Below the pieces are notes generated by a model. It searched no databases. It saw only the letters and a list, made by a program, of their open reading frames with translations, and had not been told where the DNA came from. Source: Trichomonas vaginalis G3 (Eukaryota > Parabasalia > Trichomonadida > Trichomonadidae). Taken from it: a DNA stretch of 64,000 nucleotides. The first letter of the stretch is position 1. Every line of letters begins with the position of its first letter. Of this stretch, positions 21,720-32,145 are shown one piece after another. The position numbers and the translations under genes were made by a program. The stretch lies in NCBI RefSeq assembly GCF_026262505.1, contig NC_067204.1, positions 22,041,300-22,105,299 on the forward strand. The letters run 5' to 3'.

Positions 21720-23014
21720 GGTGTCCAAAGGTGTGTTTAGCACAAACCTGAATACTGCGAATAGAAATAAACAAGTTACATATATATAAAGTTTATTTAA
21801 ATATAATCACCATTGGATTCAATCACGCGTTCGCAGCGATCGATCCAGGCTTCAAAGACACGCTTTAAATCATCATGAGAGAAATTGCTCAAATTGCTCT
21901 CTTACAAAATTTTCAAGATCATCTGGACTCGCGAATTCGCGTCCTTCAGCTCTCTTTTTTAGCGTGCCGAATAAATAAAAGTCAGAGGGTGCAATATCAG
22001 GTGAATAAATTGGGTTTGGAACAACTTTGACATTGTTTTCCACCAAGTAATTCATTACCTTATGACTTTTGTGAACTCTTGAATTATCAAAATGAATTGC
22101 AAACTTTTGTTTTTGTTGTTTGATTTCTCAAACTCATCAGAATTGATAATTTGAGTAAAGACATTGTCAATTAGATACTGAGCATTCATCGTATTAGGTT
22201 TTTGAAGAATATCAATTGCGATGATGCCATTCACCCCAAAAAAACCGACAACATCATCATTGGTGTGTCAATTTTTTTCTTCGGGAATGTTTGCGGATTT
22301 TCATCCTTCGGGATCCACATGATTTTGGCTTCTGTTGCATATTGAAACCAAGACTCGTCCCCTGTTACTAAAAAGCGAAACTTCTTGATTGATACGCACC
22401 CAATATAGAGAGGAGCTCTTTCGAGATTGGACTCTAGATTTTTTTTGAACTGAATTAAGGTTGTGCGGAACCCAACGTGTATACGCTAGTTTGTAGTTCA
22501 AATAATTGTGCAGATAATAACTGACTGTTGTACGTGGTATCTTTGTCATCTCCTCTATCCTTCTGAGTGATGCTCTTGGGTATTCATCTAGCGCTTGAAG
22601 AATTGCTTTGATTTTTCTTTGATCCGGCGATTTTTTGTCAATTTTTATGATGGGCGCCTTTTTGTTCATGAAGTGATACATCCTAACATGATACGTTACA
22701 GTGGAATAGCTAGGAGCATCCATACCGAAGCATTTTACCAATGTCTCGTAGATTTTTTACAGTCTTTGCATTTTTTTGCAAGAGCGAGGATGTTTTCTTT
22801 ATGATTCATTAAAAAAATGAAAAAAATCCCGCCAAAATTTCCCGCGAAACCGCCTCTTGTCTGAAAATTCATTTTATATCCCGGCATGGCGCCAAAATAC
22901 AACTTACTCATCATATACATATATTCATATTTTTTATTATATATTTATAATCAGCATATATCTCCTTTAATAGTCTCATATAGAGCGCTGTGCTAAACGC
23001 ACCTTTGGACACCC
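21720..23014 (-). mobile_element. Tvmar1-like mariner element
   Basis: 1295 bp with inverted ends GGGTGTCCAAAGGTG(T/C)GTTTAGCAC and TA duplications at 21718-21719 and 23015-23016. It contains a degenerate mariner transposase on the minus strand. Size and coding content fit Tvmar1 of Trichomonas vaginalis. It inserted into the Maverick primase-helicase, so it is younger than that gene. Confidence 0.92.
21873..22809 (-). pseudogene. Mariner transposase, frameshifted
   Basis: Starts at MNHKENIL (22809). The frame breaks near 22735, again near 22430 and near 22110. Seen in pieces are a helix-turn-helix region (RRIEEMTKIPRTTVSYYLH), the first catalytic Asp in GDESWF, the second in HFDNSRVHKSHK and the third in YSPDIAPSDFYLFG, a mariner D,D34D layout. 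Because of the frameshifts no active enzyme is encoded. About 310 codons remain of the usual ~340. Confidence 0.88.
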
Positions 23015-23951
23015 TATATCTGTTATCAAAAACGAGTCATCAAGTTTTATATCAAATGTTATTTTTGGCTTATGTAATAAAGGCAAAACATATTTATCAT
23101 AATATTCCTTTTGATATAGTTTTAGAATCTTCACCAAAACAAATGGAGAAGTCATTAAATATGCATATCTATTACGTGCTTTTTCAAAATTACTTTTTGC
23201 ATTTTCTGTTAAATTGCAGAAGTTATAAACGTTGTCGTATGCTTCATTAATTAAATGATTAGGTAACGAATTAATTGCTTGAAACAGTGTGAATAATGTA
23301 ACTTCTTTTTCTAAATTCATGTTTCCACCGTCATTATGTACTTCAAAATCACACATGCCATCAACTATGCTTTGAGCTAGTTTATCGTCAATGTTTACAT
23401 CTTTGTTTTCATTCATGATAGTTTCTTCGTTCTTTTGTTCAACTCTTACCTTAATATTCAAATCATTTAATATATCATTCACTGTTCTGGTTAATGTTGA
23501 ATCATAACTTCCACGAATGAATGAGTATGTATTGATTGGTTCTGTTGCATTCTTGCGAACTCTTGAATCAGCCATAACCACTAATGAACGCTTTGAATCA
23601 TCCATTGAAGTCATTATATCAATATCATAATCATTACAGGAATAACATTTAATCATTCTGTTCGAAACTGAATAGAAGAAATTAGTGTTGCAATAAATGT
23701 GAAGACCTCCTGAAGCAGTTTTAACGATAACATCTTTATCCGAAAGTTTTGATAAAATGTCTTTTCTAACTGTTTCTTTAAGTTCATCATCGTATGATTT
23801 ATTGATATCAACATCTATAATCGTTAAATTTGATATTTTATTTACTAATAAAGCCATACCAGTTTTCCTTCCTCTTCCTCCATCATGTTTGAGGTAGTTA
23901 TGTAAATCAATCATGTTTTCACCAATTCTTTCGTTGAGGGTTTTAGTTTCT

Positions 23952-24101
23952 GCCACAACTAATTCCTCAACTAATGAATCAATAACTTTTTCATCAGAAA
24001 CGATATAGTCACTGTTGTTGTTTGTTGCCACAACTAATTCCTCAACTAATGAATCAATAACTTTTTCATCAGAAACGATATAGTCACTGTTGTTGTTTGT
24101 T
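23952..24101 (-). repeat. 75-bp exact tandem duplication in primase N-terminus
   Basis: Two identical 75-bp units (23952-24026, 24027-24101) encode NNNSDYIVSDEKVIDSLVEE twice. The unit length is a multiple of three, so the frame is kept. Confidence 0.95.
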
Positions 24102-24175
24102 GCCGTCATTTATATAGGAATAAAAAAATAAAAATAATTTTAAAACTAACTTTATTTTTGGGCTGCATCATATTT

Positions 24176-24380
24176 CCTGAACTGTTGTCAAAATGTCATG
24201 TTGTCTCATTTTTTCAGAGAAGTTAAATTACCTGGTAGCACATGGTAACATGGTAGCACCTTCAGTTCTTCAAAAATAATTCATAAATACCTTCCTCCTG
24301 AACTGTTGTCAAAATGTCATGTTGTCTCATTTTTTCAGAGAAGTTAAATTACCTGGTAGCACATGGTAACATGGTAGCAG
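24176..24380 (-). repeat. Inverted, diverged 121-bp repeat array, ~1.7 copies
   Basis: Units begin at about 24176 and 24297 (CCTGAACTGTTGTC). On the minus strand they read GCTACCATGTTACCATGTGCTACCAGGTAA and match the 19950-20404 array at roughly 80%. The two arrays face each other across the primase-helicase. Confidence 0.9.
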
Positions 24381-24402
24381 TGAAATAAAATTTTGTTATC
24401 AG

Positions 24403-24585
24403 TTATTTTATCATCATTTTATTAACTTCATCTTTAGTTAATAATTTGAATGGATTCGCTAATGTTCCACCTTGAGTCACAACACTTGCCCCGGCTAATT
24501 GTGAAGAACCTGGGATAAGTACTCCACGAAATGATTTCATTGGTAACATTAATTTAGAAATAGTTGGCTTAATTAATTTTGTCAT
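24403..24585 (-). CDS. Small Maverick protein (60 aa)
   Basis: MTKLIKPTISKL..., Leu/Lys/Met-rich, with NPFKLLTKDEVNKMM at the C-terminus. The next small upstream gene has the related FKFKLLTRQQLEKLL. The box TTTTATTTTTATCATAA precedes the ATG, as at other Maverick genes. No homology is recognised; possibly a small virion protein. Confidence 0.55.
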   Translation of the reverse strand: MTKLIKPTISKLMLPMKSFRGVLIPGSSQLAGASVVTQGGTLANPFKLLTKDEVNKMMIK

Positions 24586-24611
24586 TTATGATAAAAATAA
24601 AATTACATAAT

Positions 24612-24764
24612 TTAAATTTTTTTCTTTCTCATTTTCTCATCCTGTTTTGGTTTCAGCAACTTTTCAAGTTGTTGTCTTGTCAGTAACTTGAATTTGAACT
24701 TTGGATCAAATATTGGGTTTCCATCTGTATCTCTTCCAATAACACCATATGGTAGAATCTTCAT
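24612..24764 (-). CDS. Small Maverick protein (50 aa)
   Basis: MKILPYGVIGRDTDGNPIF... then FKFKLLTRQQLEKLLKP and a basic tail (KMRKKKI). Preceded by TTTTTATTTTAGTATAA, the element's usual leader. It shares a FKLLTxxxxxK(L/M) motif with the adjacent 60-aa protein, suggesting a common binding peptide or distant duplication. Confidence 0.5.
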   Translation of the reverse strand: MKILPYGVIGRDTDGNPIFDPKFKFKLLTRQQLEKLLKPKQDEKMRKKKI

Positions 24765-24787
24765 TTATACTAAAATAAAAATTTCAA

Positions 24788-24870
24788 TTATACCGTTCGC
24801 TCTTTTGGAGCTCAGGACTTTCAGTCCGTTCTAATGTTTGTTTCACAAACATTGAGCGTTCATTGAACTC
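24788..24870. repeat. Cluster of four small hairpins
   Basis: Four short inverted repeats follow one another: GCTC-TTTT-GGAGC, GGAC-TTTCA-GTCC, AATGTTTGT-TTC-ACAAACATT and GAG..GTTCA-TTGAAC.TC. They lie between the 50-aa gene and the fibre gene and partly cover the fibre stop. They could end transcripts of the minus-strand genes. Confidence 0.65.
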
Positions 24871-26484
24871 TATACCATGCGTAAACTGTCATAAATGGTG
24901 GCATGTATTCTTTACTTTGTCCCGTTGTTTGTGTATATCCTGAAACGAAATGTGTATGGTTTCCTTCTCCCTGAGTGTCACTCCAGTAACAATTTATAGC
25001 AAACTTAACGTCATCTTTAACATCATATCCTTTACCTTTTGTCATTCCTGACCAATCCCAATATCTATGCTTATGCCAACCCGCTTGAGATGTACTTAAA
25101 TCTATGTAGTGACTGTGTGCAGGTAAATTTTCACCTGTAATCGTTTTACTTCCCCCTGTTTCCTTTGAAGAGTTTGCACAATACAAAAACCTGTCGACTA
25201 TTTGTTCCCATGCACCAACACCAAACATTACTTGAGGACCTCTTGCATCCATAGATGTATAAATAGAACCTACTGGGTTCATTAAATCAAACATATGAGA
25301 TATTATAGGATTGTCTCTTTTGAACTTAAAATATAGTGCAACTATTTCAGGTTTCTTCTGGTTTGTGTCAGAATATTTTTTATAATATAATCTTATGTTT
25401 TCAGGGTGGGTAAAATCTTGACTATAATATTTATTTATGTCATCTGTATAATAATATACTATTCTTGTTTTTTCTATTGCATTATATCTTTTATATCTAT
25501 AATAATCTAAATATAATGTTAACTTTTGTTCATCTACATGTGGTGTTCTGACATCATCTCCATAGTCATAATAATATGGTGCTGGAGCTGGGTCAGGCAA
25601 TGTCATATCTGCCATTTCATAAACTCTTAAATATTTCTTTTGTTCGTCTTCATATAAGTTTAAGTAACAGTTGTTGTAATGGAACTTTAACTTGTGTGCC
25701 ATCATTCTTTTTATAACTTACATACATTTCATTGTTATTTTTCGGAATGAGTTTACACCGTGTACCATTTTTTAAGGACTGTACAAACTGCCATCTAAAA
25801 TATTTATTTTCTTCATTGACAGAAAAGTCACCAACAATAGTTTCAATATTTTTTGTTGTTCCTATCAAACTTTGGTATATTTCATTAACATATTCCTTAT
25901 CCGCTTTCTTCTCTAACTCATCATTAACATAAGTTTTATCTGCTTTAAACTAAACATCCTGAAACCCATCCTGTATCAGCTTTAGTTTTAAAAATCTTCG
26001 ATGTCCATTCATGATACCATTCAACCCTTTCTTTAATTTCATTATCTTTTTCATCAACATAAAAAATTTGCCTTCTTATTTAATTCACTAGCCACATATT
26101 CCTTATCGCTTTCTTCATTATGTCATTTAGGAAACCTTTTATGAATTCCTCATTTAAATTAAATCTTCCAATCTTCAAAACTTTGGGAAATGCATTTAAT
26201 GCGTAATATCTTTGTTCTTCTGGTGGAATTGATGTTATATCATCCGTTATACCTTTAATTTTAGAATTCATAAATAAAATTTCTTTTATATTTGATATCA
26301 CTGCACCACCTTTGCAAACGAATTCGAAATGGTCATTTTTCAATACTATCTCCAAATCTCCATATTTCAACCTTTGCGTTTGTTCTGCCGTCTTTGAATT
26401 ATATGCATATATGGCGTATGTAATGGTCTGAAGGGCCTGGGTGCTTTGTGCCTTAAGTTGTTGTGGTTGCTGTTGTTTATTCAT
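24860..26484 (-). pseudogene. Maverick fibre protein with tail-collar-like C-terminus
   Basis: Three consecutive minus-strand frames form one degraded gene. The N-terminal part (26484-26080) begins MNKQQQPQQ. The middle (~26100-25870) carries repeated KADKxYVNxEL units typical of trimeric fibre shafts, broken by shifts near 26095 and 25950. After a shift near 25690 comes the 24860-25705 frame. Its end has PVGSIYTSMDA, MFGVGAWEQIVDRFLYC, TITGENLPAHSH, GNHTHFVSG and PPFMTVYAWYRV. This is the layout of phage tail-collar/short-fibre domains. It would be an attachment fibre on a Maverick virion. Domain recognition is good; the function in a trichomonad element is inference. Confidence 0.72.
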
Positions 26485-26508
26485 TTATTACGATTTAAAA
26501 ATAAATAT

Positions 26509-27225
26509 TTAATCCGTTATCTCATCAGCTATTTTCTCTATTTGAAATTGCCATAATATTTCATTCATAAATTCTAAATCACAATCAAATAGGTCAGTTA
26601 TTCTAAATTTAATATTTGATAAATCTTTTGAATGAAGAATAAATGAATTCCCGGATAATTGAAACGGATATGATAAAGAAAATGTGTTTAAGTTGATGGA
26701 TAAAATGTTTTGTATTGATGGGTAAGAGTTAGGGTCTAATGTTTGATGTGAAAATCTCATTGGGGTATTAACTTTATCACATTTGATTAAAATGAAATTG
26801 GAACCAGTGTCGGAATACAAAACATCCCCAACATCTTTTTCAAAATTTAATATCCCCAACAATGAACGAAGGTGAGGAGTACAAAATTTAATTTTCAGCG
26901 GGAATTTAATAAGGTTATTTATTTCATCAAGTTCAAAAGGTTTTTCAGGTTTTGATTTAAAATTTTCTTCATACCATACAATAAATGATTCATTTAAATA
27001 ACTTAAAATCATATTAATATCCCCCCTCACGATCACATTATTTATATACATATCATACGTTTTTTCAAGGTCATCTTTAATAAATGATATATAATCTGAA
27101 GGGTCTAAAAGAATGGGATTAAATTTACCACTCACAGAAACGAGAGTAACATTATAAATTCCACTAACTGTTAAATTTAATTCACAACTATTATTCGAAA
27201 TAATATTGATAATTGATATTTTTTA
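26509..27225 (-). CDS. Maverick protein, unknown, possible structural role
   Basis: The frame is open from about 27225 to 26509, but no ATG lies near its beginning; the first candidate is GTG at 27135. The upstream DNA has the usual TTTTTAATCGTAATAA leader, but AAAATA stands where ATG is expected, so the start codon may be lost. The product (~208-237 residues) is rich in Asn, Phe, Ile and Leu (SYPFQLSGNSFILHSKDLSNIKF) and looks beta-rich. It could be a minor capsid protein by position. It is divergent from the next gene. Confidence 0.5.
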
Positions 27226-27239
27226 TTACGATTAAAAAT

Positions 27240-27719
27240 ATGGTAAAGCGTTATTTTCCAGTGATAAATAAAACTAGAATAAGATTACCTCAAGAATTCA
27301 TAAATTCAACGAATAAGAAATTCATTCATGTTATAAATTTTAGTGTTTTCAGAAAATATGAGTCGATGTCATATTCAGCAACGGGTTATATTTCACTTCA
27401 TTCAAATTTAGTTCAATCAAACCCATATAATGACCATTTCATAAGATTTTCAGATGGTATTAAAAATGCAATTGATAGATTAAAATATGAACAGATTGAC
27501 AATATCGAATTTTTGGAATTTTGGTTTAAATATCCTGATGGAAAAAAGATTGAAGTTAAAGATAAAGCTGATACTATAACAAAAACAATTACAATGACTG
27601 ATCCAGATAGTGGGAAACAAAAAGAAATAAAACAAACGATAGAAACTGGTGAAAGGTCAATTATTATTGATTATGATTCAAAGGATTATTATTCGTTAAT
27701 GTTAATGCTTGAATATTAA
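27240..27719 (+). CDS. Maverick protein, unknown (159 aa)
   Basis: Starts at ATG 27240 (MVKRYFPVINKTRIRLPQ) directly after the leader TATTTTTTATTACGATTAAAAAT; the longer frame start at 27213 is unlikely. It is mixed alpha/beta, with a repeated Lys/Thr segment (KADTITKTITMTDPDSGK). Its stop overlaps the stop region of the convergent gene by 4 bp. It is one of few plus-strand genes in this half. No family is recognised. Confidence 0.55.
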   Translation: MVKRYFPVINKTRIRLPQEFINSTNKKFIHVINFSVFRKYESMSYSATGYISLHSNLVQSNPYNDHFIRFSDGIKNAIDRLKYEQIDNIEFLEFWFKYPDGKKIEVKDKADTITKTITMTDPDSGKQKEIKQTIETGERSIIIDYDSKDYYSLMLMLEY

Positions 27720-28387
27720 ATAGCCTTAACAAAGAATTTTTCAAGTGATATTTTATATTCATCAACTATTTTATTATAAATATCATTATATGTTAAATGA
27801 AGTTCAGTTGTTGTTCCATTCTTTGATATCTTAATTGTGCTAATATCCTTTATAGGATTTATTTTTGCAACTGTTCCGCAGCATGAAACCTCATCATCTA
27901 TGAAAAATTGAATCTTAACGTCTGAATCTTGAACATCACAAAGAATGGCGATAATGTGAATTAATGATTCATAAGGTAAAATAATTAAACCGGATTGGTC
28001 AATTAAATTTATTATTGAATCATAATTATTAATTATTATATCACGGTAAATTTTCATTAATTCAGAATTAATGTCTATTTTATATGGGTTCTCGATGTTT
28101 GATGAAAGAGGTGCTGGGTATGTTGGATAAGTGGGAATTTCAACGGGTTCTTTACCAGGTTCAGATAAAATGATTGGGTCTCCATTCTCATGGTTTTCTT
28201 CATTCTCCTCATTCTTTGGTAAGTCACGAGTTAATAAATTTGGTTGAGTTGCTGACCTTGTTAATTCGGGGCTAACATTAACTTTAACATTTTGAATAAT
28301 TCGTGATTTATCATCATTTACGTTATAACCAACCGTAATCTCTGCTTTTGCGTTAGTGTTCTTTTGACTAGTGAAACGTCTTCTCAT
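27716..28387 (-). CDS. Maverick protein, unknown (223 aa)
   Basis: Basic N-terminus (MRRRFTSQKNTNAK), a disordered Glu/Asn/Pro-rich middle (EENEENHENGDP, PTYPTYPAP) and a folded C-terminal half from about residue 100 (INSELMKIYRDIIINNYDSIINL...). The leader ATATTTTTTTATTCGAATATAA precedes the ATG. Intact. Possibly an internal virion or DNA-binding protein, from the basic start only. Confidence 0.55.
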   Translation of the reverse strand: MRRRFTSQKNTNAKAEITVGYNVNDDKSRIIQNVKVNVSPELTRSATQPNLLTRDLPKNEENEENHENGDPIILSEPGKEPVEIPTYPTYPAPLSSNIENPYKIDINSELMKIYRDIIINNYDSIINLIDQSGLIILPYESLIHIIAILCDVQDSDVKIQFFIDDEVSCCGTVAKINPIKDISTIKISKNGTTTELHLTYNDIYNKIVDEYKISLEKFFVKAI

Positions 28388-28419
28388 TTATATTCGAATA
28401 AAAAAATATATTTAAACTT

Positions 28420-29319
28420 TTATTTTGCTGGAACTTTTGAATCTATTATTCCCTGTATTTGTTCATGAAGTTGATTTTTAGCTGTTTCATCGAAATTAAT
28501 AGACCGAATATATTCATTAATTGCATTCTTATAATCAACTGATTTCTCAAATTTTCTTTTATCTGATTCCTTAACTAAATCATAAGTTAAACCTCGTTGC
28601 TGATATAATGGTTTCTTAATTAAATCTTTGAATGCTTGAGATAAAGCACCTGATGCAATTCTTGCTACTATAATTGGTTGGAATTGCTGTTTAAGTTCAT
28701 CTTTAACATTTGCGAAAACTGGATCGAATAAAGCAACTTTAAAGAATTTCTTAGCTGAAATTTCGGGTCTAATATTTGCATATTGACCATCAAACTGGTT
28801 AGAATATCGTGGTAATCCATCCGGTCCTTCTTCAATAGCATTTAATTCTTCATTGAAATAAGAATATGGATTATGACGGTATGAATTAATTGGACCATTT
28901 TCACCTTCTCCAATGTATTGTTTAACAGCTTTTCCATTTTCATCAAATTGCATAGGATAATGTTCATTATATGCTTTACGTTTAGGATAATCAGATACAG
29001 TTAATTTATAACCATTTATGACTTTAATATTACCTTGACCATCAGTAACGAAAACTTCATTTATACCATCAGGTTTTCCATTTGGACCCGTAATGTCTGC
29101 TTCGTGTGCTTCCCAATTTGGACCATGACGTTTGGCATATGCTTGAGCTTCTGGTAATGTTAAAACGTTTCTCATTTGTTTAACATCTTTTTGAAGACCA
29201 GCAACAATATGAACTAATTCTTTCATTCCATCAGGAACTTTCATGGTTCTATTATATGCACCCCTTTTGTTTGTCCCTTGTTTTAATGGAACTTGTAAAA
29301 GATTTGCTATTTCTGTCAT
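28420..29319 (-). CDS. Maverick protein, unknown (299 aa)
   Basis: Intact. The N-terminus is basic ([19 protein letters not shown]). Residues ~55-105 contain [21 protein letters not shown], an EF-hand/dockerin-like Asp/Gly loop. Aromatic Tyr/Asn/Pro-rich sequence follows ([24 protein letters not shown]). The C-terminal 90 residues are helical and charged. It sits between the ATPase and the unknown 223-aa gene, in the structural block of the element, so a virion role is likely. No family is named. Confidence 0.55.
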   Translation of the reverse strand: MTEIANLLQVPLKQGTNKRGAYNRTMKVPDGMKELVHIVAGLQKDVKQMRNVLTLPEAQAYAKRHGPNWEAHEADITGPNGKPDGINEVFVTDGQGNIKVINGYKLTVSDYPKRKAYNEHYPMQFDENGKAVKQYIGEGENGPINSYRHNPYSYFNEELNAIEEGPDGLPRYSNQFDGQYANIRPEISAKKFFKVALFDPVFANVKDELKQQFQPIIVARIASGALSQAFKDLIKKPLYQQRGLTYDLVKESDKRKFEKSVDYKNAINEYIRSINFDETAKNQLHEQIQGIIDSKVPAK

Positions 29320-29359
29320 GTTTAATTATAAATAAAAAATAAAAATTAATTATAAAAAG

Positions 29360-30185
29360 TTAATCAAATTTAACACATCCTTTATTTAAATCAACTATTA
29401 TTTTTCCATGTTCACCTAATTGCTGATATTGAGTGTAAAGTTCATTAATGCTCATTGGTAAATTCACTTGATAAAGCATAACGTTCAACTGTTGACGACT
29501 AAACCCACTGAAAATGAAAAGGGTTGATAGATTTGATTTAATGTTTGTGCTTAATGCTTTGAAATATTGAACAGCCATAAAGAATGAACACTGAATGTGT
29601 CGACATTGAGTTAATAACTGATTAAAATATGATTTCTCATTTGTTATTAGTTTTGATTTCACTGCATCATCTAGAAAAATGAGTGAATGCAAAAATTCTT
29701 TATCAAAATTTGAAATGGAAAGTGTTTCAAATAATTCACCCCGTTGTTTATCAATAATTTTATCCTCTAATCCTTGCTTCTTGATTGTATTATATAATTC
29801 TTTATACATTAAAAAGTTTTTTAAATAATCTTCTGCTTCTTCTTGTGATAAATAAATAATTGGAATTTTGATTAAATGCTTTAAAGATTCAAATGTATCA
29901 TCTGAAGGTGAACCTGAACGGTTGATATAAATTAAACATGTGAATGGGGGAAGTGTTAGCAATAATGATAATTTGTTTTAATATCGTTAATGTTTTACCT
30001 TTATTTTGTTTACCAATTGCTGCAGTGATTGAATTTAAGTAACATTCAGAATATGGAATTTTCATTAATTTTTCCTTAGATAGAGCATTTCTATTATCAC
30101 TCAATGCTTCATTAATCATATCATCTACGTATGTATTATATACTCCTGCTAATTCTTCATAAGGGGTGGATGAATTTAAATTCAT
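29360..30185 (-). pseudogene. Packaging ATPase (A32/FtsK-HerA type), frameshifted
   Basis: Two overlapping frames make one gene. The N-terminal frame (30185-29898) has the Walker A loop IGKQNKGKTLT. The C-terminal frame (to 29360) has Walker B HSLIFLDDAV and the sensor region LLTQCRHIQCSFFMAVQYF followed by LSTLFIFSGFSRQQL, as in A32-like genome-packaging ATPases of Mavericks and large DNA viruses. The break is one extra base in a C5 run near 29950. The enzyme would pump element DNA into capsids. Combined length is ~270 residues, normal for the family. Confidence 0.85.
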
Positions 30186-30209
30186 TTAATCAAAAATAAA
30201 TTTATAATT

Positions 30210-31841
30210 TTAAACATTTCTATTCATCAATATTTCATCATATGAACTTCTATACTGCGGTGGTGTACCTGTTGAATGATATTTCAAACCTTCGTCCGGT
30301 GTCCATGTCCAATATGTAGTCCTAGTAAACCAAACCTGAGGAGGATTTGTCACCTTTGAACAGTAAGTGTCATTTTCACCCTGAATGATTGGATAAGCTT
30401 TCACTTGTACTGTAACTTGTGAGTTGAAAGTTTCTAATCCATCAAAGAATATACCCGCTCCATTACGTTGAACTGGAATAGTGCATAAGAATGAAGTTTG
30501 GTCTTTCCATGTTCTAGCTGATGGCGTGCCATCATCTGCATTCAGTGGTCTAGTTAATGAGTCCTCGTATTTTCCGTGCATTCATTCACTCCATCTAAAT
30601 CAGAAGCTTGAAGCATACGTGTAAAGAATATGTCGCCCACTGTGGTCATCGCTTGATCGGGGAAGTTTCTGGAATCTATAGACCTGAAGACCTCGAAGCA
30701 TTGGATTTTCTAAAACTGTTCTTTGCATTGCATTCTTCGGAAATGTTAAACAACATCCTGTAACAATGAAGAGCGTATGAGAAATCCGAGCTGATACCTT
30801 CAGGAGTGATGCAACTCCATTTAGTGAACGAACGTCAATATGTTGAGCTGGAATCATGAATGGATCTTCCTTACTGAATAAACGTGGTATTGCTTTAACT
30901 GATTCTTCAATTAAACCATATCCTGGTATAATACATTTATCCTCTAAAACTTCCATCTTTGTGCATGAAATAATAACGTCATCAACTGTTGCGTCAGCAG
31001 ATGTAGCGGCTAAGCTTGTAATTAATTTGGCAGGAAGTCCGATTTGTTGGAATTTGCGATCATATTTATAAACATGATTCATAATCTTTTTCATAATTTT
31101 CATCAGTTATCTTTTCATAAACGTAATTTTGTAAATCAGCAACTCTTAACGGGTCAACCTGACAAAATACTAAAGTATCCTGAAAACATAATATTTAAGA
31201 ATGATATCACCAAATGATTTAGGATAATCATCGAACGCCTGAAATGCTAACAAATCATTTACAGGAATAATCATATCAAAAGTGATATCAACTTCTTTAT
31301 TTGCGTTCTTGAAAACTTCTGAAGGGTCAATATATTTACCACATACTGAGTTATCATATTTTTGAACATTATTATATAACGAATGAACAAACTTTTTAAC
31401 TTTCCTTTCTGATTTCGGTTATATGTTGCAAATGCGAAAGATTCACGGGCGCAATCCATTTGAAGATAACCGGCATCACCTCTTTCGTTTCTACTTCTAA
31501 TTGTTTAAAGTTTTTGATTTGATGATTTGTAACCAACGAATAAACGCATGCATTTAAAAGCGGCATCACATGTGAAAGCTTTATTTGAAACTAGAGTTGC
31601 TTTAACTTTGCGTTTAATATATGTGTCACCTAATTGGTTCACATCATGAGCTGGGTTTGTAATTCTTAAATGAGTTTGTTTATCATCAAAATATGGAGCA
31701 TCAGAGTCATAGCATGAACTTTCAAGTTCTCTATAATATTTCTACCGTCATTCTTTGCGAATATTCATTTATCTTTTCGAATGAATGAAATACATTTCCA
31801 TTAATTGGTTTAGTGTTTGGCACTAAATAGTTAGTCGTCAT
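30210..31841 (-). pseudogene. Probable Maverick major capsid protein, frameshifted
   Basis: Coding-quality pieces in all three minus frames run from ATG 31841 (MTTNYLVPNTKPINGN) to 30210. These include a piece reading SSCYDSDAPYF...RITNPAHDVNQLGD, then MKIMKKIMNHVYKYDRK... (31103-30600), then MHGKYEDSLTRPLN... (30581-30210). Total ~540 codons suits a double-jelly-roll capsid protein. It lies right upstream of the packaging ATPase, has a Maverick leader, and has beta-rich, Tyr/Thr/Pro-rich sequence. These support the role; no single diagnostic motif exists. At least four frame breaks make it non-functional. Confidence 0.62.
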
Positions 31842-31894
31842 TTATTAATAAATAAAAAATCAAAATTAAAAGATGAAATGAATTTTTAATTTTA

Positions 31895-32116
31895 ATGAAA
31901 TAATTCTGCAGGTATATTAAGAAACTGTGGGATAGAGTAAAAAGAGGAGCGAGTAAAGTTTGGGAAACAATGAAGAAGGGAGCAAATTGGATATTTAAGA
32001 ATAAAGAAGCAATTAGTGACGTAGCTGAATCAATAACACCAAAAGCTGCCCCAATAAGAGAAATTTTAAATAAAGGAGAAAAAGTTTATCAAAGACTACA
32101 ACCGATACTAAGATAA
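31895..32116 (+). pseudogene. Small amphipathic Maverick protein, start damaged
   Basis: The frame reads ATG AAA TAA and then on to KKLWDRVKRGASKVWETMKKGANWIF, ending QRLQPILR at 32114-32116. The stop at codon 3 removes the start. KKLWD.(V/I)K is shared with the convergent 78-aa protein next to it, so the two are likely related membrane-active or capsid-internal small proteins. Confidence 0.55.
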
Positions 32117-32145
32117 AAATAATTTTAAAATAATTTATTTTTCCA

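Larger units (their letters stand above)
20426..24109 (-). pseudogene. D5-like primase-helicase, interrupted by mariner
   Basis: The N-terminal part (24109-23017) is a prim-pol-like primase: GMALLVNKISNLTIIDVD, VKTASGGLHIYC and a YDIDIMTS segment. The C-terminal part (21717-20426) is a superfamily 3 helicase: Walker A GLQGTGKNR, Walker B MFLVLNELKN, motif C FIFVTNN. A mariner (21720-23014) sits between them. Removing it leaves ~790 codons, close to poxvirus D5-type proteins. Further damage is a frameshift near 21660 and an in-frame TAA at 21470-21472. The N-terminus has a 75-bp exact duplication. The protein would unwind and prime element DNA. It ends just inside one 121-bp repeat array and starts just after the other. 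Confidence 0.85.

Noticed and set aside
29940..29970. Trichomonad 3' splice motif (GCTAACACTT) in the ATPase
   Set aside because: Lacks the required terminal AG and matching 5' site; sequence is coding and the break is a C-run indel.
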